Source of the DNA: CALOBA01 sp942491465 | GTDB taxonomy: Bacteria; Pseudomonadota; Gammaproteobacteria; Chromatiales; Chromatiaceae | Assembly (NCBI GenBank): GCA_942491465.1 | Contig: CALOBA010000037.1 | Coordinates: forward strand, 1 to 64,000 | Direction of reading: 5' to 3' | Length of the DNA stretch: 64,000 nucleotides | Shown here: one piece after another, positions 38,151-48,700 of the stretch | Layout: each line of letters starts with the position of its first letter | Numbering within the stretch: position 1 is the first letter of the stretch | Translations under genes and position numbers: made by a program | Notes under the pieces: model-generated | The model's input: the letters and a program-made list of their open reading frames with translations, nothing else | Told to the model about the DNA's origin: nothing | Databases searched by the model: none

Positions 38151-39545
38151 ATGCCCCACGCCGCCGCCCCGACCCCGCTCGATTTCAACCGCGACATCTG
38201 GACCGTCTCGCGCCTCAACCGCGAGGCCCGCGCCGTGCTCGAGGGCAGCTTCCCGCTGCTCTGGATCCAGGGTGAGCTGTCGAACCTGGCCCAGCCCGCA
38301 TCCGGGCATATCTACTTCGGCCTGAAGGACGAGGCCGCCCAGGTGCGCTGCGCCATGTTTCGCCAGCGCCGCAACCTGCTGCGGTTTCGGCCCGGCAATG
38401 GCGATCAGGTCCTGGTGCGGGCACGCATCGGCCTGTACGAGGCCCGCGGCGACTTCCAGCTCATCGTCGAGCACATGGAGCCCGCGGGAGAGGGTGCGCT
38501 GCGCCTGGAGCTGGAGCGGCGCAAGCAGCGCCTCGCCGCCGAGGGGCTGTTCGACGAGGCCCTCAAGCGGCCGCTGCCGGCGTTCCCGCGGCGCATCGGC
38601 CTGATCACCTCCGCCAGCGGCGCCGCCGTGCATGACATGCTCACGGTGCTCGGCCGACGTTTCCCGCTGCTGCCGGTGCTGATCTATCCCGCCATGGTCC
38701 AGGGCGACGGCGCCGCCGAGAGCCTGATCGCGGCGCTGGCGCGGGCCAATCACCAAGCCGACTGCGACCTGTTGATCATCGGCCGCGGCGGCGGCTCGCT
38801 GGAGGACTTGATGGCCTTCAACGACGAGGGCCTGGTGCGCGCCATCCGCGCGTCGGCCATCCCGGTGATCAGCGGCATCGGCCACGAGGTAGACCTGACC
38901 CTGGCGGACCTGGCCGCCGATCGCCGCGGCGCCACACCGTCCGCCGCCGCCGAGCTGGCAAGCCCGTCCGCCGAGCATCTGTCCCAGCGCATCGAGGCCC
39001 TGGCCGCGCGCCTGACCAACGCCGAGCAGCGCCGGCTCCAGCAGGCGCGGCAGGCGCTGCAGACCGCCGCCCGTCATCTGCGCCTGCTGCACCCGGCGGC
39101 GCGGCTGCAGCAGCAGGCCCAGCGGCTCGACCGGTCTGAGCAGCGGCTGCGGGCGGCCATCCTCGCCCGGCTCCAACGCCATCGGCTGCGGTTGGCGCCG
39201 CTGACCGGGCGGCTCGCCGCGCGCTCCCCGGCGCAGCGGCTGTCCGCCGCACGGGACCGGCTCGGCGGGTTGACCCGCCGGCTGCAGCGCGCCGGCGCAG
39301 GCGACATCGCCGAGCGCCGCCGCCGGCTGGCCCGGGCCATCGACGGCCTGCAGGCCCGCAGCCCACTGGCGACCCTGGCACGAGGCTACGCCATCGTCAC
39401 CCGGCAGACCGATGACGCGCTGATCAGCGATGCGTCACAGGCCCCCGCGGGGACGGGGCTGCGGATCCGCTTGCGCGACGGCGAGCTGGCCGCCACGGTC
39501 GACGCCCGGCGTTCGCCGCCCGGCACCGCGCCAAGCGGTCGTTGA
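38151..39545 (+). CDS. xseA: Exodeoxyribonuclease VII large subunit
   Basis: The catalytic subunit of exonuclease VII, which degrades single-stranded DNA in repair. The 464-aa protein has the N-terminal OB-fold (DIWTVSRLNREARAVLEG, WIQGELSN, SGHIYFGLKDE), then IGLITSASGAAVHDML and IIGRGGGSLEDLMAFNDE, and GIGHEVDLTLADLAADRR. The long C-terminal coiled-coil region (about 300-420) is rich in Arg/Gln/Leu, followed by LARGYAIVT. The small subunit xseB is not adjacent. Repeat copy F lies 38 bases after the stop. Confidence 0.95.
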   Translation: MPHAAAPTPLDFNRDIWTVSRLNREARAVLEGSFPLLWIQGELSNLAQPASGHIYFGLKDEAAQVRCAMFRQRRNLLRFRPGNGDQVLVRARIGLYEARGDFQLIVEHMEPAGEGALRLELERRKQRLAAEGLFDEALKRPLPAFPRRIGLITSASGAAVHDMLTVLGRRFPLLPVLIYPAMVQGDGAAESLIAALARANHQADCDLLIIGRGGGSLEDLMAFNDEGLVRAIRASAIPVISGIGHEVDLTLADLAADRRGATPSAAAELASPSAEHLSQRIEALAARLTNAEQRRLQQARQALQTAARHLRLLHPAARLQQQAQRLDRSEQRLRAAILARLQRHRLRLAPLTGRLAARSPAQRLSAARDRLGGLTRRLQRAGAGDIAERRRRLARAIDGLQARSPLATLARGYAIVTRQTDDALISDASQAPAGTGLRIRLRDGELAATVDARRSPPGTAPSGR

Positions 39546-39583
39546 TCATGGTCCAGAATGCGGGCGTCTCCGGGCGCTGAGCC

Positions 39584-39688
39584 TGAGTCAAGGTTCAGAA
39601 ACAAGTGGTGCAGACGCACCCACGAAACATCCAATAAAAAGTCTCAGCGAGCGGGCGTCTGTACCACTTGTTTCTGAACCGATCCTGA
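39584..39688 (+). repeat. 99-bp palindromic MITE-like element, copy F
   Basis: The element (39587-39685) is flanked by TGA at 39584-39586 and 39686-39688. Its flank differs from the TAA/TTA of the other copies yet is the same on both sides, the clearest evidence that TNA is a target duplication. It is 38 bases after xseA with the TCAA-type end toward it. The loop is the most diverged of the six. Confidence 0.88.
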
Positions 39689-39837
39689 GGCTCGCCAGTT
39701 CCGCCGCCGAGGCGCCAAGAACGCCATCAACGGCCTTGCCGCAGCCTGCCCTATAGCGCGCCTGTCGTCGCGGCAGGCTCGACCGCTGGGTTGCGCTATC
39801 ATGGCCGCCGACCGTTCATGATCTCGGGAGGATCAGC

Positions 39838-39930
39838 ATGCAGATCACGATTAGAGCGAATAGTGCGCGTCGGCGCGCCACCGCCGACCTCGGCAACCTG
39901 TTCGGCAAACCCGCGGCGGTGATGCCATGA
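39838..39930 (+). CDS. Possible 30-aa leader peptide
   Basis: ATG 39838 has GGGAGGA eight bases upstream, a much better site than that of the following gene. The frame encodes a basic 30-residue peptide (MQITIRANSARRR...) and its TGA overlaps the next ATG by four bases. It may simply drive coupled translation of the hydrolase gene, or be its regulatory leader. No homologous family is recognised. Confidence 0.4.
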   Translation: MQITIRANSARRRATADLGNLFGKPAAVMP

Positions 39931-40814
39931 GCAAGCACCTCACCCCACTGCCGGAGGCGGTCGCCGCCCCGCGTCAGCGCTTCACCACCAAGCACGGGGA
40001 GCGGGTCGCCTGGTATGGCGACAGCTCGGGCGAGGGCCGTCCGCTGGTGCTCGTACACAGCGTCAATGCCGCCCCGAGCACCTTCGAGGTCAAGCCGATC
40101 TTCGAGCACTACCAGGGCAAGCGACCGGTCTACAGCCTGGACCTGCCGGGATTCGGCCACTCCGAGCGTTCGCCGGGGCCGTACTCGGCGGAGCGCTATG
40201 CCGGTGCGATCATGGATTTTCTGGAGCAGGTGGTGCAGCAGCGCTGTGACCTGCTGGCCCTGTCGCTGGGGGCGGAGTTTGCCACCCGTGCCGCACGCTG
40301 GGACTCCGAGCGCATCGCCTCGTTGGTGCTGGTCTCGCCGACCGGGTTCTTCGAGCGGCAGCCGGCGGGCCCGAAGGTCGGTCGGGTGATGCACCGCATC
40401 CTGACCCTGCCGGGGCTCGGGCCGTTCCTGTTCGCGCTGGTCTCCTCCAAGCCGAGCATCCGCTACTACCTGGGCAAGTCGTTCGCCGGGCCGGTGCCGC
40501 AGGAGGTGCTCGACTACGCCCATGCGACCTCGCACCAACCCGGCGCCCAGCATGCCCCGCTGATGTTCCTGTCCATGCAGCTATTCACGCCCGATGCACC
40601 CGAGCGCCTCTACGACAAGCTCCCGGGGGACATGCCGGTGCTGGCCATTGCCGATCGCGATCCCTACGTCGGCTTCGAGCGGCTGCCGGAATTTGTCGCC
40701 GCCCATCCGAGCTGGCGCCTGGAGTCCCTGGCGCCGCATATGGGGCTGCCGCAGTGGGAGCGCCGGGATGCGATGACGACGTTGCTGGACGGCTTCTGGG
40801 CCAGTCTGGATTGA
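39927..40814 (+). CDS. Alpha/beta-hydrolase-fold protein
   Basis: A 295-aa cytoplasmic hydrolase. The oxyanion-region motif VLVHSVNAAPS (H45), DLPGFGHSER and the nucleophile elbow LALSLGAEF (S113) are visible, with a late APHMGLPQWE segment carrying a His. The elbow is SLSLG rather than the classical GxSxG, and the acid is likely in IADRDPYV. The substrate is not readable. It is separated from leuC by a possible terminator, so it is probably not part of the leu operon. Confidence 0.8.
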   Translation: MSKHLTPLPEAVAAPRQRFTTKHGERVAWYGDSSGEGRPLVLVHSVNAAPSTFEVKPIFEHYQGKRPVYSLDLPGFGHSERSPGPYSAERYAGAIMDFLEQVVQQRCDLLALSLGAEFATRAARWDSERIASLVLVSPTGFFERQPAGPKVGRVMHRILTLPGLGPFLFALVSSKPSIRYYLGKSFAGPVPQEVLDYAHATSHQPGAQHAPLMFLSMQLFTPDAPERLYDKLPGDMPVLAIADRDPYVGFERLPEFVAAHPSWRLESLAPHMGLPQWERRDAMTTLLDGFWASLD

Positions 40815-40822
40815 GCTTAGGC

Positions 40823-40850
40823 GCATAGATGTCTATGCTGTGCGGTTTTT
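40823..40850 (+). terminator. Hairpin with T-run between the hydrolase gene and leuC
   Basis: GCATAGA (40823-40829) can pair with TCTATGC (40832-40838), and TTTTT follows at 40846-40850 after TGTGCGG. The two-base loop is tight, so the real fold may use CATAG/CTATG. It is placed nine bases after the hydrolase stop. Confidence 0.4.
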
Positions 40851-40869
40851 CTTTCGGCGGGAGTGGCTG

Positions 40870-42273
40870 ATGGCCCCGAGAACCCTTTACGACAAGATTT
40901 GGGACGAGCATGTGGTCCGCGTGGACGAGCACGGCACCACGCTGCTCTACATCGACCGGCAGCTGGTGCACGAGGTGACCTCGCCCCAGGCCTTCGAGGG
41001 GCTGCGCCTTGCCGGGCGCAAGCCGCGCCGGCCGGAGGCCAACCTGGCGGTGCCCGATCACAACGTGCCCACCACCGACCGGCATCTGGGCATCGTCGAC
41101 CCGATCTCGCGGCTGCAGGTGGAGACGCTGGAGGCGAACTGCCGCGAATTCGGCATCCAGCTCTTCGACATGGGTGATCACCGCCAGGGCATCGTCCATG
41201 TGGTCGGCCCCGAGGAGGGCTTCACGCAGCCCGGCATGACCATGGTCTGCGGCGACAGCCACACGGCCACCCACGGCGCCTTCGGCGCGCTGGCCTTCGG
41301 TGTCGGCACCTCCGAGGTGGAGCATGTGTTGGCCACGCAGTGTCTGCCCCAGCGCAAGGCCAAGACCATGCTGGTCAGCGTCGAGGGTGCGCTGGGCGCC
41401 GGCGTGACGGCCAAGGATATCGTGCTCGCCGTCATCGGCGAGATCGGCACCGCCGGCGGCACCGGCCATGTCCTCGAGTTTGCCGGCGACACCATCCGGG
41501 CGCTGAGCATGGAGGGCCGGATGACCGTCTGCAACATGGCCATCGAGGCCGGAGCGAGGGCCGGTCTGGTGGGGGTCGACGAGACCACGATCGACTACGT
41601 CCGCGGTCGGCCGTTCGCCCCCGAGGGCGAGCGCTTCGAACAGGCCGCCGCCCATTGGCGCAGCCTGACCACGGACGCGGGCGCCGCCTTCGATCGCGTC
41701 GTGCGCATCGATGCCGCGAGCATCCGCCCGCAGGTCACCTGGGGTACATCGCCGGAGATGGTGCTGCCGGTGGACGGCAATGTGCCGGACCCGGACGAGA
41801 TCGCCGACCCGGTCAAGGCCGGCAGCATCCGCCACGCGCTGGCCTACATGGGCCTCGCACCCGGTGCGCCCATCGCCGAGATCCGCCCGGACAAGGTCTT
41901 CATCGGCTCCTGCACCAACGGCCGCATCGAGGACCTTCGCGCCGCCGCCGAGGTCGCCAAGGGCCGACGCGTCGCCGACTCGATCAAGCTCGCGATGGTC
42001 GTGCCGGGCTCCGGGCTGGTCAAGGCCCAGGCCGAGGCCGAGGGGCTCGACCGCATCTTCATCGAGGCCGGCTTCGAGTGGCGCGACCCCGGCTGCTCCA
42101 TGTGCCTGGCGATGAACGCCGACCGGCTGGAGCCCGGCGAGCGCTGCGCCTCCACCAGCAACCGCAACTTCGAGGGCCGGCAGGGGCAAGGCGGGCGCAC
42201 CCACCTGGTCAGCCCGGCCATGGCCGCCGCCGCCGCGGTCGCCGGCCGTTTCGTCGACGTCAGGGAGCTTTGA
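40870..42273 (+). CDS. leuC: 3-isopropylmalate dehydratase large subunit
   Basis: With LeuD it isomerises 2- to 3-isopropylmalate in leucine synthesis. ATG 40870 (MAPRTLYDKIWDEH) is the family start; GGGAG lies seven bases upstream. The 467-aa protein has VVCGDSHTATHGAFGALAFG-type aconitase motifs (quoted in part: GDSHTATHGAFG), and the 4Fe-4S ligands in SCTNGRIEDLR and GCSMCLAMN. leuD follows three bases after the stop and leuB next, forming leuCDB. Confidence 0.97.
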   Translation: MAPRTLYDKIWDEHVVRVDEHGTTLLYIDRQLVHEVTSPQAFEGLRLAGRKPRRPEANLAVPDHNVPTTDRHLGIVDPISRLQVETLEANCREFGIQLFDMGDHRQGIVHVVGPEEGFTQPGMTMVCGDSHTATHGAFGALAFGVGTSEVEHVLATQCLPQRKAKTMLVSVEGALGAGVTAKDIVLAVIGEIGTAGGTGHVLEFAGDTIRALSMEGRMTVCNMAIEAGARAGLVGVDETTIDYVRGRPFAPEGERFEQAAAHWRSLTTDAGAAFDRVVRIDAASIRPQVTWGTSPEMVLPVDGNVPDPDEIADPVKAGSIRHALAYMGLAPGAPIAEIRPDKVFIGSCTNGRIEDLRAAAEVAKGRRVADSIKLAMVVPGSGLVKAQAEAEGLDRIFIEAGFEWRDPGCSMCLAMNADRLEPGERCASTSNRNFEGRQGQGGRTHLVSPAMAAAAAVAGRFVDVREL

Positions 42274-42276
42274 GCC

Positions 42277-42918
42277 ATGCAGCCTTTCGAGAACTTTCGC
42301 GGCGTCGTCCTGCCGCTGGACCGCGCCAACGTCGACACCGACGCCATCATCCCCAAGCAGTTCCTGAAGTCCATCCACCGCACGGGCTTCGGGCCGAACC
42401 TGTTCGATGAGTGGCGTTATCTGGATCAGGGCGAGCCCGGCCAGGACTGCAGCGGTCGGCCGCTGAACCCGGATTTCATCCTCAATCACCCACGCTACCA
42501 GGGTGCCGACATCCTGCTCGCCCGGCACAACTTCGGCTGCGGCTCGTCCCGGGAGCACGCCCCTTGGGCGCTGGCCGACCACGGCTTCCGGGTGCTGATT
42601 GCGCCGAGCTTCGCCGACATCTTCTACCAGAACGCCATCAAGAACGGCCTGCTGCCGGTGGTGCTCGACGAGGCGCTGGTGGATGCGCTGTTCGAACTGG
42701 CCATGGGCGAGGCGCCGCTGGAGATCGAGGTCGACCTGCACAACCGGCGCCTGCATCCCGCGGGCGCCGAGGCGGTCGAGATCGTCCTCGACCCGTTCCA
42801 CCACCACTGCCTGATCCACGGCCTGGACGACATCGCGCTGACGCTGCAGCAGGAGGAGGCGATCACCGCCTATGAGCAGCGCCGCCGCGGCGATGCGTCG
42901 TGGCTGTTTCCGGCCTGA
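42277..42918 (+). CDS. leuD: 3-isopropylmalate dehydratase small subunit
   Basis: The swivel-domain partner of LeuC. At 213 aa it has normal length. Family motifs are LDRANVDTDAIIPKQFLK near residue 14, FGCGSSREHAPWAL near 88 and IAPSFADIFYQNAIKNGLLP near 109. CAGGGAGC in the leuC 3' end provides its ribosome site. It is followed by a 118-base gap before leuB. Confidence 0.97.
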   Translation: MQPFENFRGVVLPLDRANVDTDAIIPKQFLKSIHRTGFGPNLFDEWRYLDQGEPGQDCSGRPLNPDFILNHPRYQGADILLARHNFGCGSSREHAPWALADHGFRVLIAPSFADIFYQNAIKNGLLPVVLDEALVDALFELAMGEAPLEIEVDLHNRRLHPAGAEAVEIVLDPFHHHCLIHGLDDIALTLQQEEAITAYEQRRRGDASWLFPA

Positions 42919-43036
42919 TACGGGGCAGGTCCTGCCGACCCGGTGGACGCCTGCAAGCCGACGAGCCCTTTGCGCCTTTGCGTCCTTTGTGCCTTTGCGG
43001 TGAACGGGACGCGGCGAACCTGATGAGATTCGATCA

Positions 43037-44122
<1,086 letters not shown>

Positions 44123-44278
44123 TCCGACGCCGGGCGCCGGACGGTCCTGCTGCGGCAGCCCAAGCGCCCGTGGCGCGGCAGCTTCGGCATCGAGATGCCG
44201 ACACTGTGACCGATGCGGCGAAACCGCCGCCATTAACGTTGTAACTTTTAGCAAACACAAGCGTTTGGGGACAAACTG

Positions 44279-45418
44279 TTGAGTTCAGCAATCAATCGGG
44301 TCGGCTTCGTCGGCTGGCGCGGCATGGTCGGGTCGGTACTGATGGAGCGCATGCGCGCCGAAGACGACTTCGCCCGGCTGCCGGAGCCGGTCTTCTTCAG
44401 CACCTCCCAGCAGGGCCAGGCCGGGCCGGATGTGGGGCGCGGCTCGGTCGCACTTGAGGATGCCCACGATCTGGACGCCCTGGCGCGGATGGATGCCATC
44501 GTCACCTGTCAGGGCGGCAGCTATACCGGTGCCGTGTTCGAGCCGCTGCGCGCCCGCGGCTGGAAGGGGTACTGGATCGATGCCGCCTCGACGCTGCGCA
44601 TGGCGCCGACCAGCACCATCGTCCTCGACCCGGTCAACCGCTCGGTAATCGAGCGCGCGCTTGCCGCCGGCCAGCGTGACTTCATCGGCGGCAACTGCAC
44701 CGTCAGCCTGATGCTGATGGCCGTCGGCGAGCTGTTGCGCCGCGATCTGGTCGAGTGGATCAGCGCCATGACCTACCAGGCCGCCTCCGGTGCCGGTGCC
44801 CGCAACATGCGCGAGCTGCTCGCACAGATGGGCGCACTCCACGGCAGCGTCGCCGCGGCCTTGGCCGATGCCGACAGCGATATTCTCGCCATCGATCGCG
44901 CGGTGACTGCCGCAATGCGGGCCGATGCCTTTCCGACCGACCTGTTTACCGCGCCCCTCGCCGGCAGCCTGCTGCCGTGGATCGATCGTCCGGTGGAGAA
45001 CGGCCAGTCCCGCGAGGAATGGAAGGCGCAGATGGAGGCCAACAAGATCCTCGGGCGCGAGGCGACACCGATCCCGGTCGACGGCACCTGCGTGCGCATC
45101 GGCGCCATGCGTTGCCACAGCCAGGGCCTGACCATCAAGCTGCGGTCAGATCTGCCCGTCGACGAGATCACCGACATCCTTGCCGGTGCCAACGATTGGG
45201 TCGATGTGGTGCCGAATGAACGTGAGCGCAGCATCGCCGATCTCTCGCCGGCGGTGGTCACCGGCACGCTGCGGGTACCCGTGGGCCGGTTGCGCAAGAT
45301 GACCCTCGGGCCGACCTATCTGAATGCCTTCACCGTCGGCGACCAGTTGCTTTGGGGAGCGGCCGAGCCGTTGCGTCGGATGCTTCGATTGCTGTGCGAT
45401 TGGTCCGCCGAGGGTTGA
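44279..45418 (+). CDS. asd: Aspartate-semialdehyde dehydrogenase
   Basis: Reduces aspartyl phosphate to the semialdehyde for lysine, diaminopimelate, threonine and methionine. A TTG start at 44279 gives 379 aa starting SSAINRVGFVGWRGMVGSVL, with GGGGAC about eight bases upstream. The nucleotide motif GFVGWRGMVGS and the catalytic Cys140 in GGNCTVSLML are present, as is HRVSSEL-like YQAASGAGARNMREL. Position between leuB and fimV is the normal gammaproteobacterial order. Confidence 0.95.
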   Translation: MSSAINRVGFVGWRGMVGSVLMERMRAEDDFARLPEPVFFSTSQQGQAGPDVGRGSVALEDAHDLDALARMDAIVTCQGGSYTGAVFEPLRARGWKGYWIDAASTLRMAPTSTIVLDPVNRSVIERALAAGQRDFIGGNCTVSLMLMAVGELLRRDLVEWISAMTYQAASGAGARNMRELLAQMGALHGSVAAALADADSDILAIDRAVTAAMRADAFPTDLFTAPLAGSLLPWIDRPVENGQSREEWKAQMEANKILGREATPIPVDGTCVRIGAMRCHSQGLTIKLRSDLPVDEITDILAGANDWVDVVPNERERSIADLSPAVVTGTLRVPVGRLRKMTLGPTYLNAFTVGDQLLWGAAEPLRRMLRLLCDWSAEG

Positions 45419-45467
45419 CGCCCGATGCCGAGGCGGTCCGGTGGGTGCGCCATTCGCGCATCTTGGG

Positions 45468-45496
45468 TTGGCCATGAATGACCGATCGTCTATAGT
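45468..45496 (+). promoter_or_regulatory. Sigma-70-type promoter for fimV, with a long leader
   Basis: TTGGCC (45468-45473) and TATAGT (45491-45496) are separated by exactly 17 bases. Transcription would begin near 45503, leaving a 5' leader of about 230 bases before the fimV start at 45735. No gene lies in the 316-base gap between asd and fimV. Confidence 0.55.
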
Positions 45497-45734
45497 CCTC
45501 GCGAGGTTGTCGACCTGGAGCCCTTGTTGTGAGGCCGGCCCCGGCCAACGTCGCCCGGGTAGGACAATGGATGCACTTGGTCGGTCGCCGCAGACCCGGT
45601 TTTTCCCTCGACCGGATCGACCGCCTCGGCGGCATGCGCACATGCGCACATGATCTTTAGGACCAGCGGGACGCCGACATCCGCGCCGTCTCGATCAGGC
45701 CTCGACCTCAGTTGATCCACCAGGAGCTCAGACG

Positions 45735-48700
45735 TTGCGTATCTCGATCATGCTTGCGGCGTTGCTCGCCCTGCTTGTCACCGCTGACGCGCTGGCGCTG
45801 GGGCTGGGCGGGCTGCGAACCCAATCTGCCCTGAATGCCCCGTTCTACGGCGAGATCGACCTGATCGGGGTGGACCGGGAGGAACTCGACACCGTAACCG
45901 CCCGATTGGCCTCCGCCGAGGCGTTCGAAAAGGCCGGCGCCGATCGGCCGCACTTTCTGACGCGGCTGCGGTTCGTGACCATGATCGGGACCAGCGGTCG
46001 GCCGATCATCCAGGTCACCAGTCGGGAGCCCATTCGCGAGCCGTACATGGATTTCCTGGTGGAGGTAATCTGGCCGGAAGGCACCTTGGTCAAGGAGTAC
46101 GCGATACTGCTCGATCCTCCCGGCACCACCGGCCGTCCGGCCCCGGCCATCGCGACCCCTGCGACCGCCCTCCCCCCCCCGGAGCCGGCGGCTCCGCGGC
46201 CCCGCACAGCGGCGCCCGTGGAGACCAATCGGGCTTCCCGCCCCGACCGTCCTCCGGCCCCGGCGGCGGCTACCCCGGCACCACCGCTTCCCGAGCCGCC
46301 TGGTGACGAGCTGGTCGCGCGGGCGTCCGCTGCCGCCGAGGCGCCTCCCCGTAGCGTAGCCCCCGAAACGCCATCCGCGCGACAGCCATCCCCTAGCGCG
46401 ACGGCCGGTGCCGACGTCACATCAGCCCGTTCCAATCCGCCGATGCAGCCCGAGCAGCCGCCGGGCTCCGCCGCCAGCGCGGCGCCGGGCTTGCCGCCGT
46501 CGCCGCCACCTGCGCTGGCTTCAGAGCCGCCGGCCGGTCCTCGGTATCCGCTGCGTTACGGGCCGATCAAGCCTGGTGACGGCCTGTGGCGTATTGCGCG
46601 CAAGCTCGTCCCCACGGGCGCATCGGTCGAGCAGACGGCAATGGCGTTGTATCGCAGCAACCAAGGCGCCTTCGTCGGCGGAGACATCAACAAGCTGATC
46701 ATCGGCCAAACGTTGCAGATCCCCTCCGAGGCCGAGCTGCTCGCCTTGGGCGCCGGCGAGGCCAAGGGCGAGTTCATGCGCGCCTTGGCCGGGGGCAAGG
46801 TCAGATCCGCGCCGCTCTCCGGGGCCGCGCCGGATGGCGAGAATCCGGCCCAGACGCCGGAAGCACCGCGACTCACGATCGTCGGCGCCCCCGAGGACGC
46901 GGCAGCCGAGGATGCGTCCGACAGCGGCGGTGCCGCCGAGGCTGCGGACAGGCAATCCGCCGCGGCGGCCGAGCCCGAGTCGCCGACCGACATCCCACCG
47001 CAGCAGGTCGCCGGTCTCCAGGAGGACTTGTTGTTGGTTCGGGAGACAAGCGAGACGAATCGTCAAGAGACCCAAGAGCTGCGGCAGCGTATCGGCGGGC
47101 TTGAAGAGCAGCTGCGGGATATCAAGCGTCTGCTGGAGGTCCAGGCCGAGATCGCCAGACTTCAACTTGAGCAGACTCGCGCACAGATGTCTGGGGCTCA
47201 GGTCGGTGCCGGCCCCGCACCGGGCGGTTCGCCGCTGGCACCCACGCTCGGCGCGCCGGGGTCGGCCTCGCCTGCTCCTTCAGCGCTGCCGTCAACCGCG
47301 CCGACACCGATTGCGACGGCCCCGGCGGCGATTCCACCACAACCGCAGCCCGCCGCCCCGGGGAGCGCCGATGCAGTGTCAAGGGCTCCGGCACCGCAGG
47401 ACGCGTCGGCTGATGCCGGAGGTGCCCCCTCCCCCGGGCTCATCGCGTCGGTTGTCAGCGCCATTCCCTGGTTGGCGATCCTGGCCGGCGGCGTGGTGAT
47501 TGCCGTAGGCGGCCTGGGCGTGCTCGCATGGCGTCGTCGGCAGCGGTTGGCAACCACATCGCCCGAAGACGATCTGTTCGCGCCGCCGGCGGTCGCGGAA
47601 CCCCCACCTCCGCCCCCAGCTTCCACGCGTGCCGCAGCGGCCGAGTCGGCCGCTGCGCAGGCCCCGAGCAAGCCTGCCGTTGCGCCCCCTTCGGCAGCGG
47701 CAGCCGCCAAGGCCGCAGCGCCCGAGGCGTCGCGACCGCCGCAGGCTGCGGCGCGTCCCAAACGGCGCCCCGCAAAGGCCAGGCCCGCGCCCGCACCACC
47801 CGTTGTCCCACCTGCGACCGAGCCGGAGTCCGAGCCCGAGTTTGACCTTGCCCATGACCAGACCATGTCGCTCGACGACATGGAGCCGAGTGATTCCGTT
47901 GCGAAGGGACCGGCGAGCATCTCTCCAGCCCCGGCCATCAAGCCTCCCGGCGTCGATGTGCAGTCCGGGTTTGCTTTCGGGGTCGGTTCCAGCGTTGTCC
48001 CCGGCCAGGCCGAGACGCAAGAGGCGGATGTGATCTCCGAAGCGGACATCTATATCCTTTACGGCCGTTATCGCGAGGCGGAGTCCTTGTTGATCGAAGA
48101 GCTCGATGCGGCTCCCGAGCGGGTGGATGTCAAGTACAAGCTGGCCGAGGCCTATGTCGCCGGTGAGAACCGCCGCGGCTTGGCCTCGCTGGTCGAGCAG
48201 ATGCGTGGCGCGGGCGAGGATGCACACGATCCCACCCGCTGGGAAGGGTTGTTGCAAGCCCTGGAGAGCATGCCGGCATCCGTAGGCGCGGGGCCGTCGT
48301 TGCTGCCGCCAAAGGAGTCGCGGCTGAGGCCCGCTGCCAAGCCTGTGCAGCGCCCGGTCGCGGCCGAGCGCCCCGCGGCCCCGGTCGATACGCTCTCCGA
48401 CATGGGCGTCGAGTTCGCCGACGAGGCCGCCAGTCTAGAGGTCGATTCCGATTATTCGGTCGGGCCATCCAGCGGGCAGCGGTTGCGGGACGAGGTCGCG
48501 GACGACATGGAGGTTGAGCTGCAGGATCTCGATCAGCTCGGGCCCGTCAGCGAGGAGCCGAGCCTTGGGGATCGGCAAGCCATGGAAGCACGCATGGGTG
48601 TGGACCCGGAGACGACGGATGTGGATCCGTTGGATCTGGATCTGGCGGGTTTGGATGGGATCGAGGATGACTCCGAGCCCCCTGCCGCGGACGTCGGCCG

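Noticed and set aside
44184..44201. Terminator after leuB
   Set aside because: A 7-bp hairpin (TCGGCAT with ATGCCGA) is present, but there is no T-run and the stem is short; not strong enough to list.
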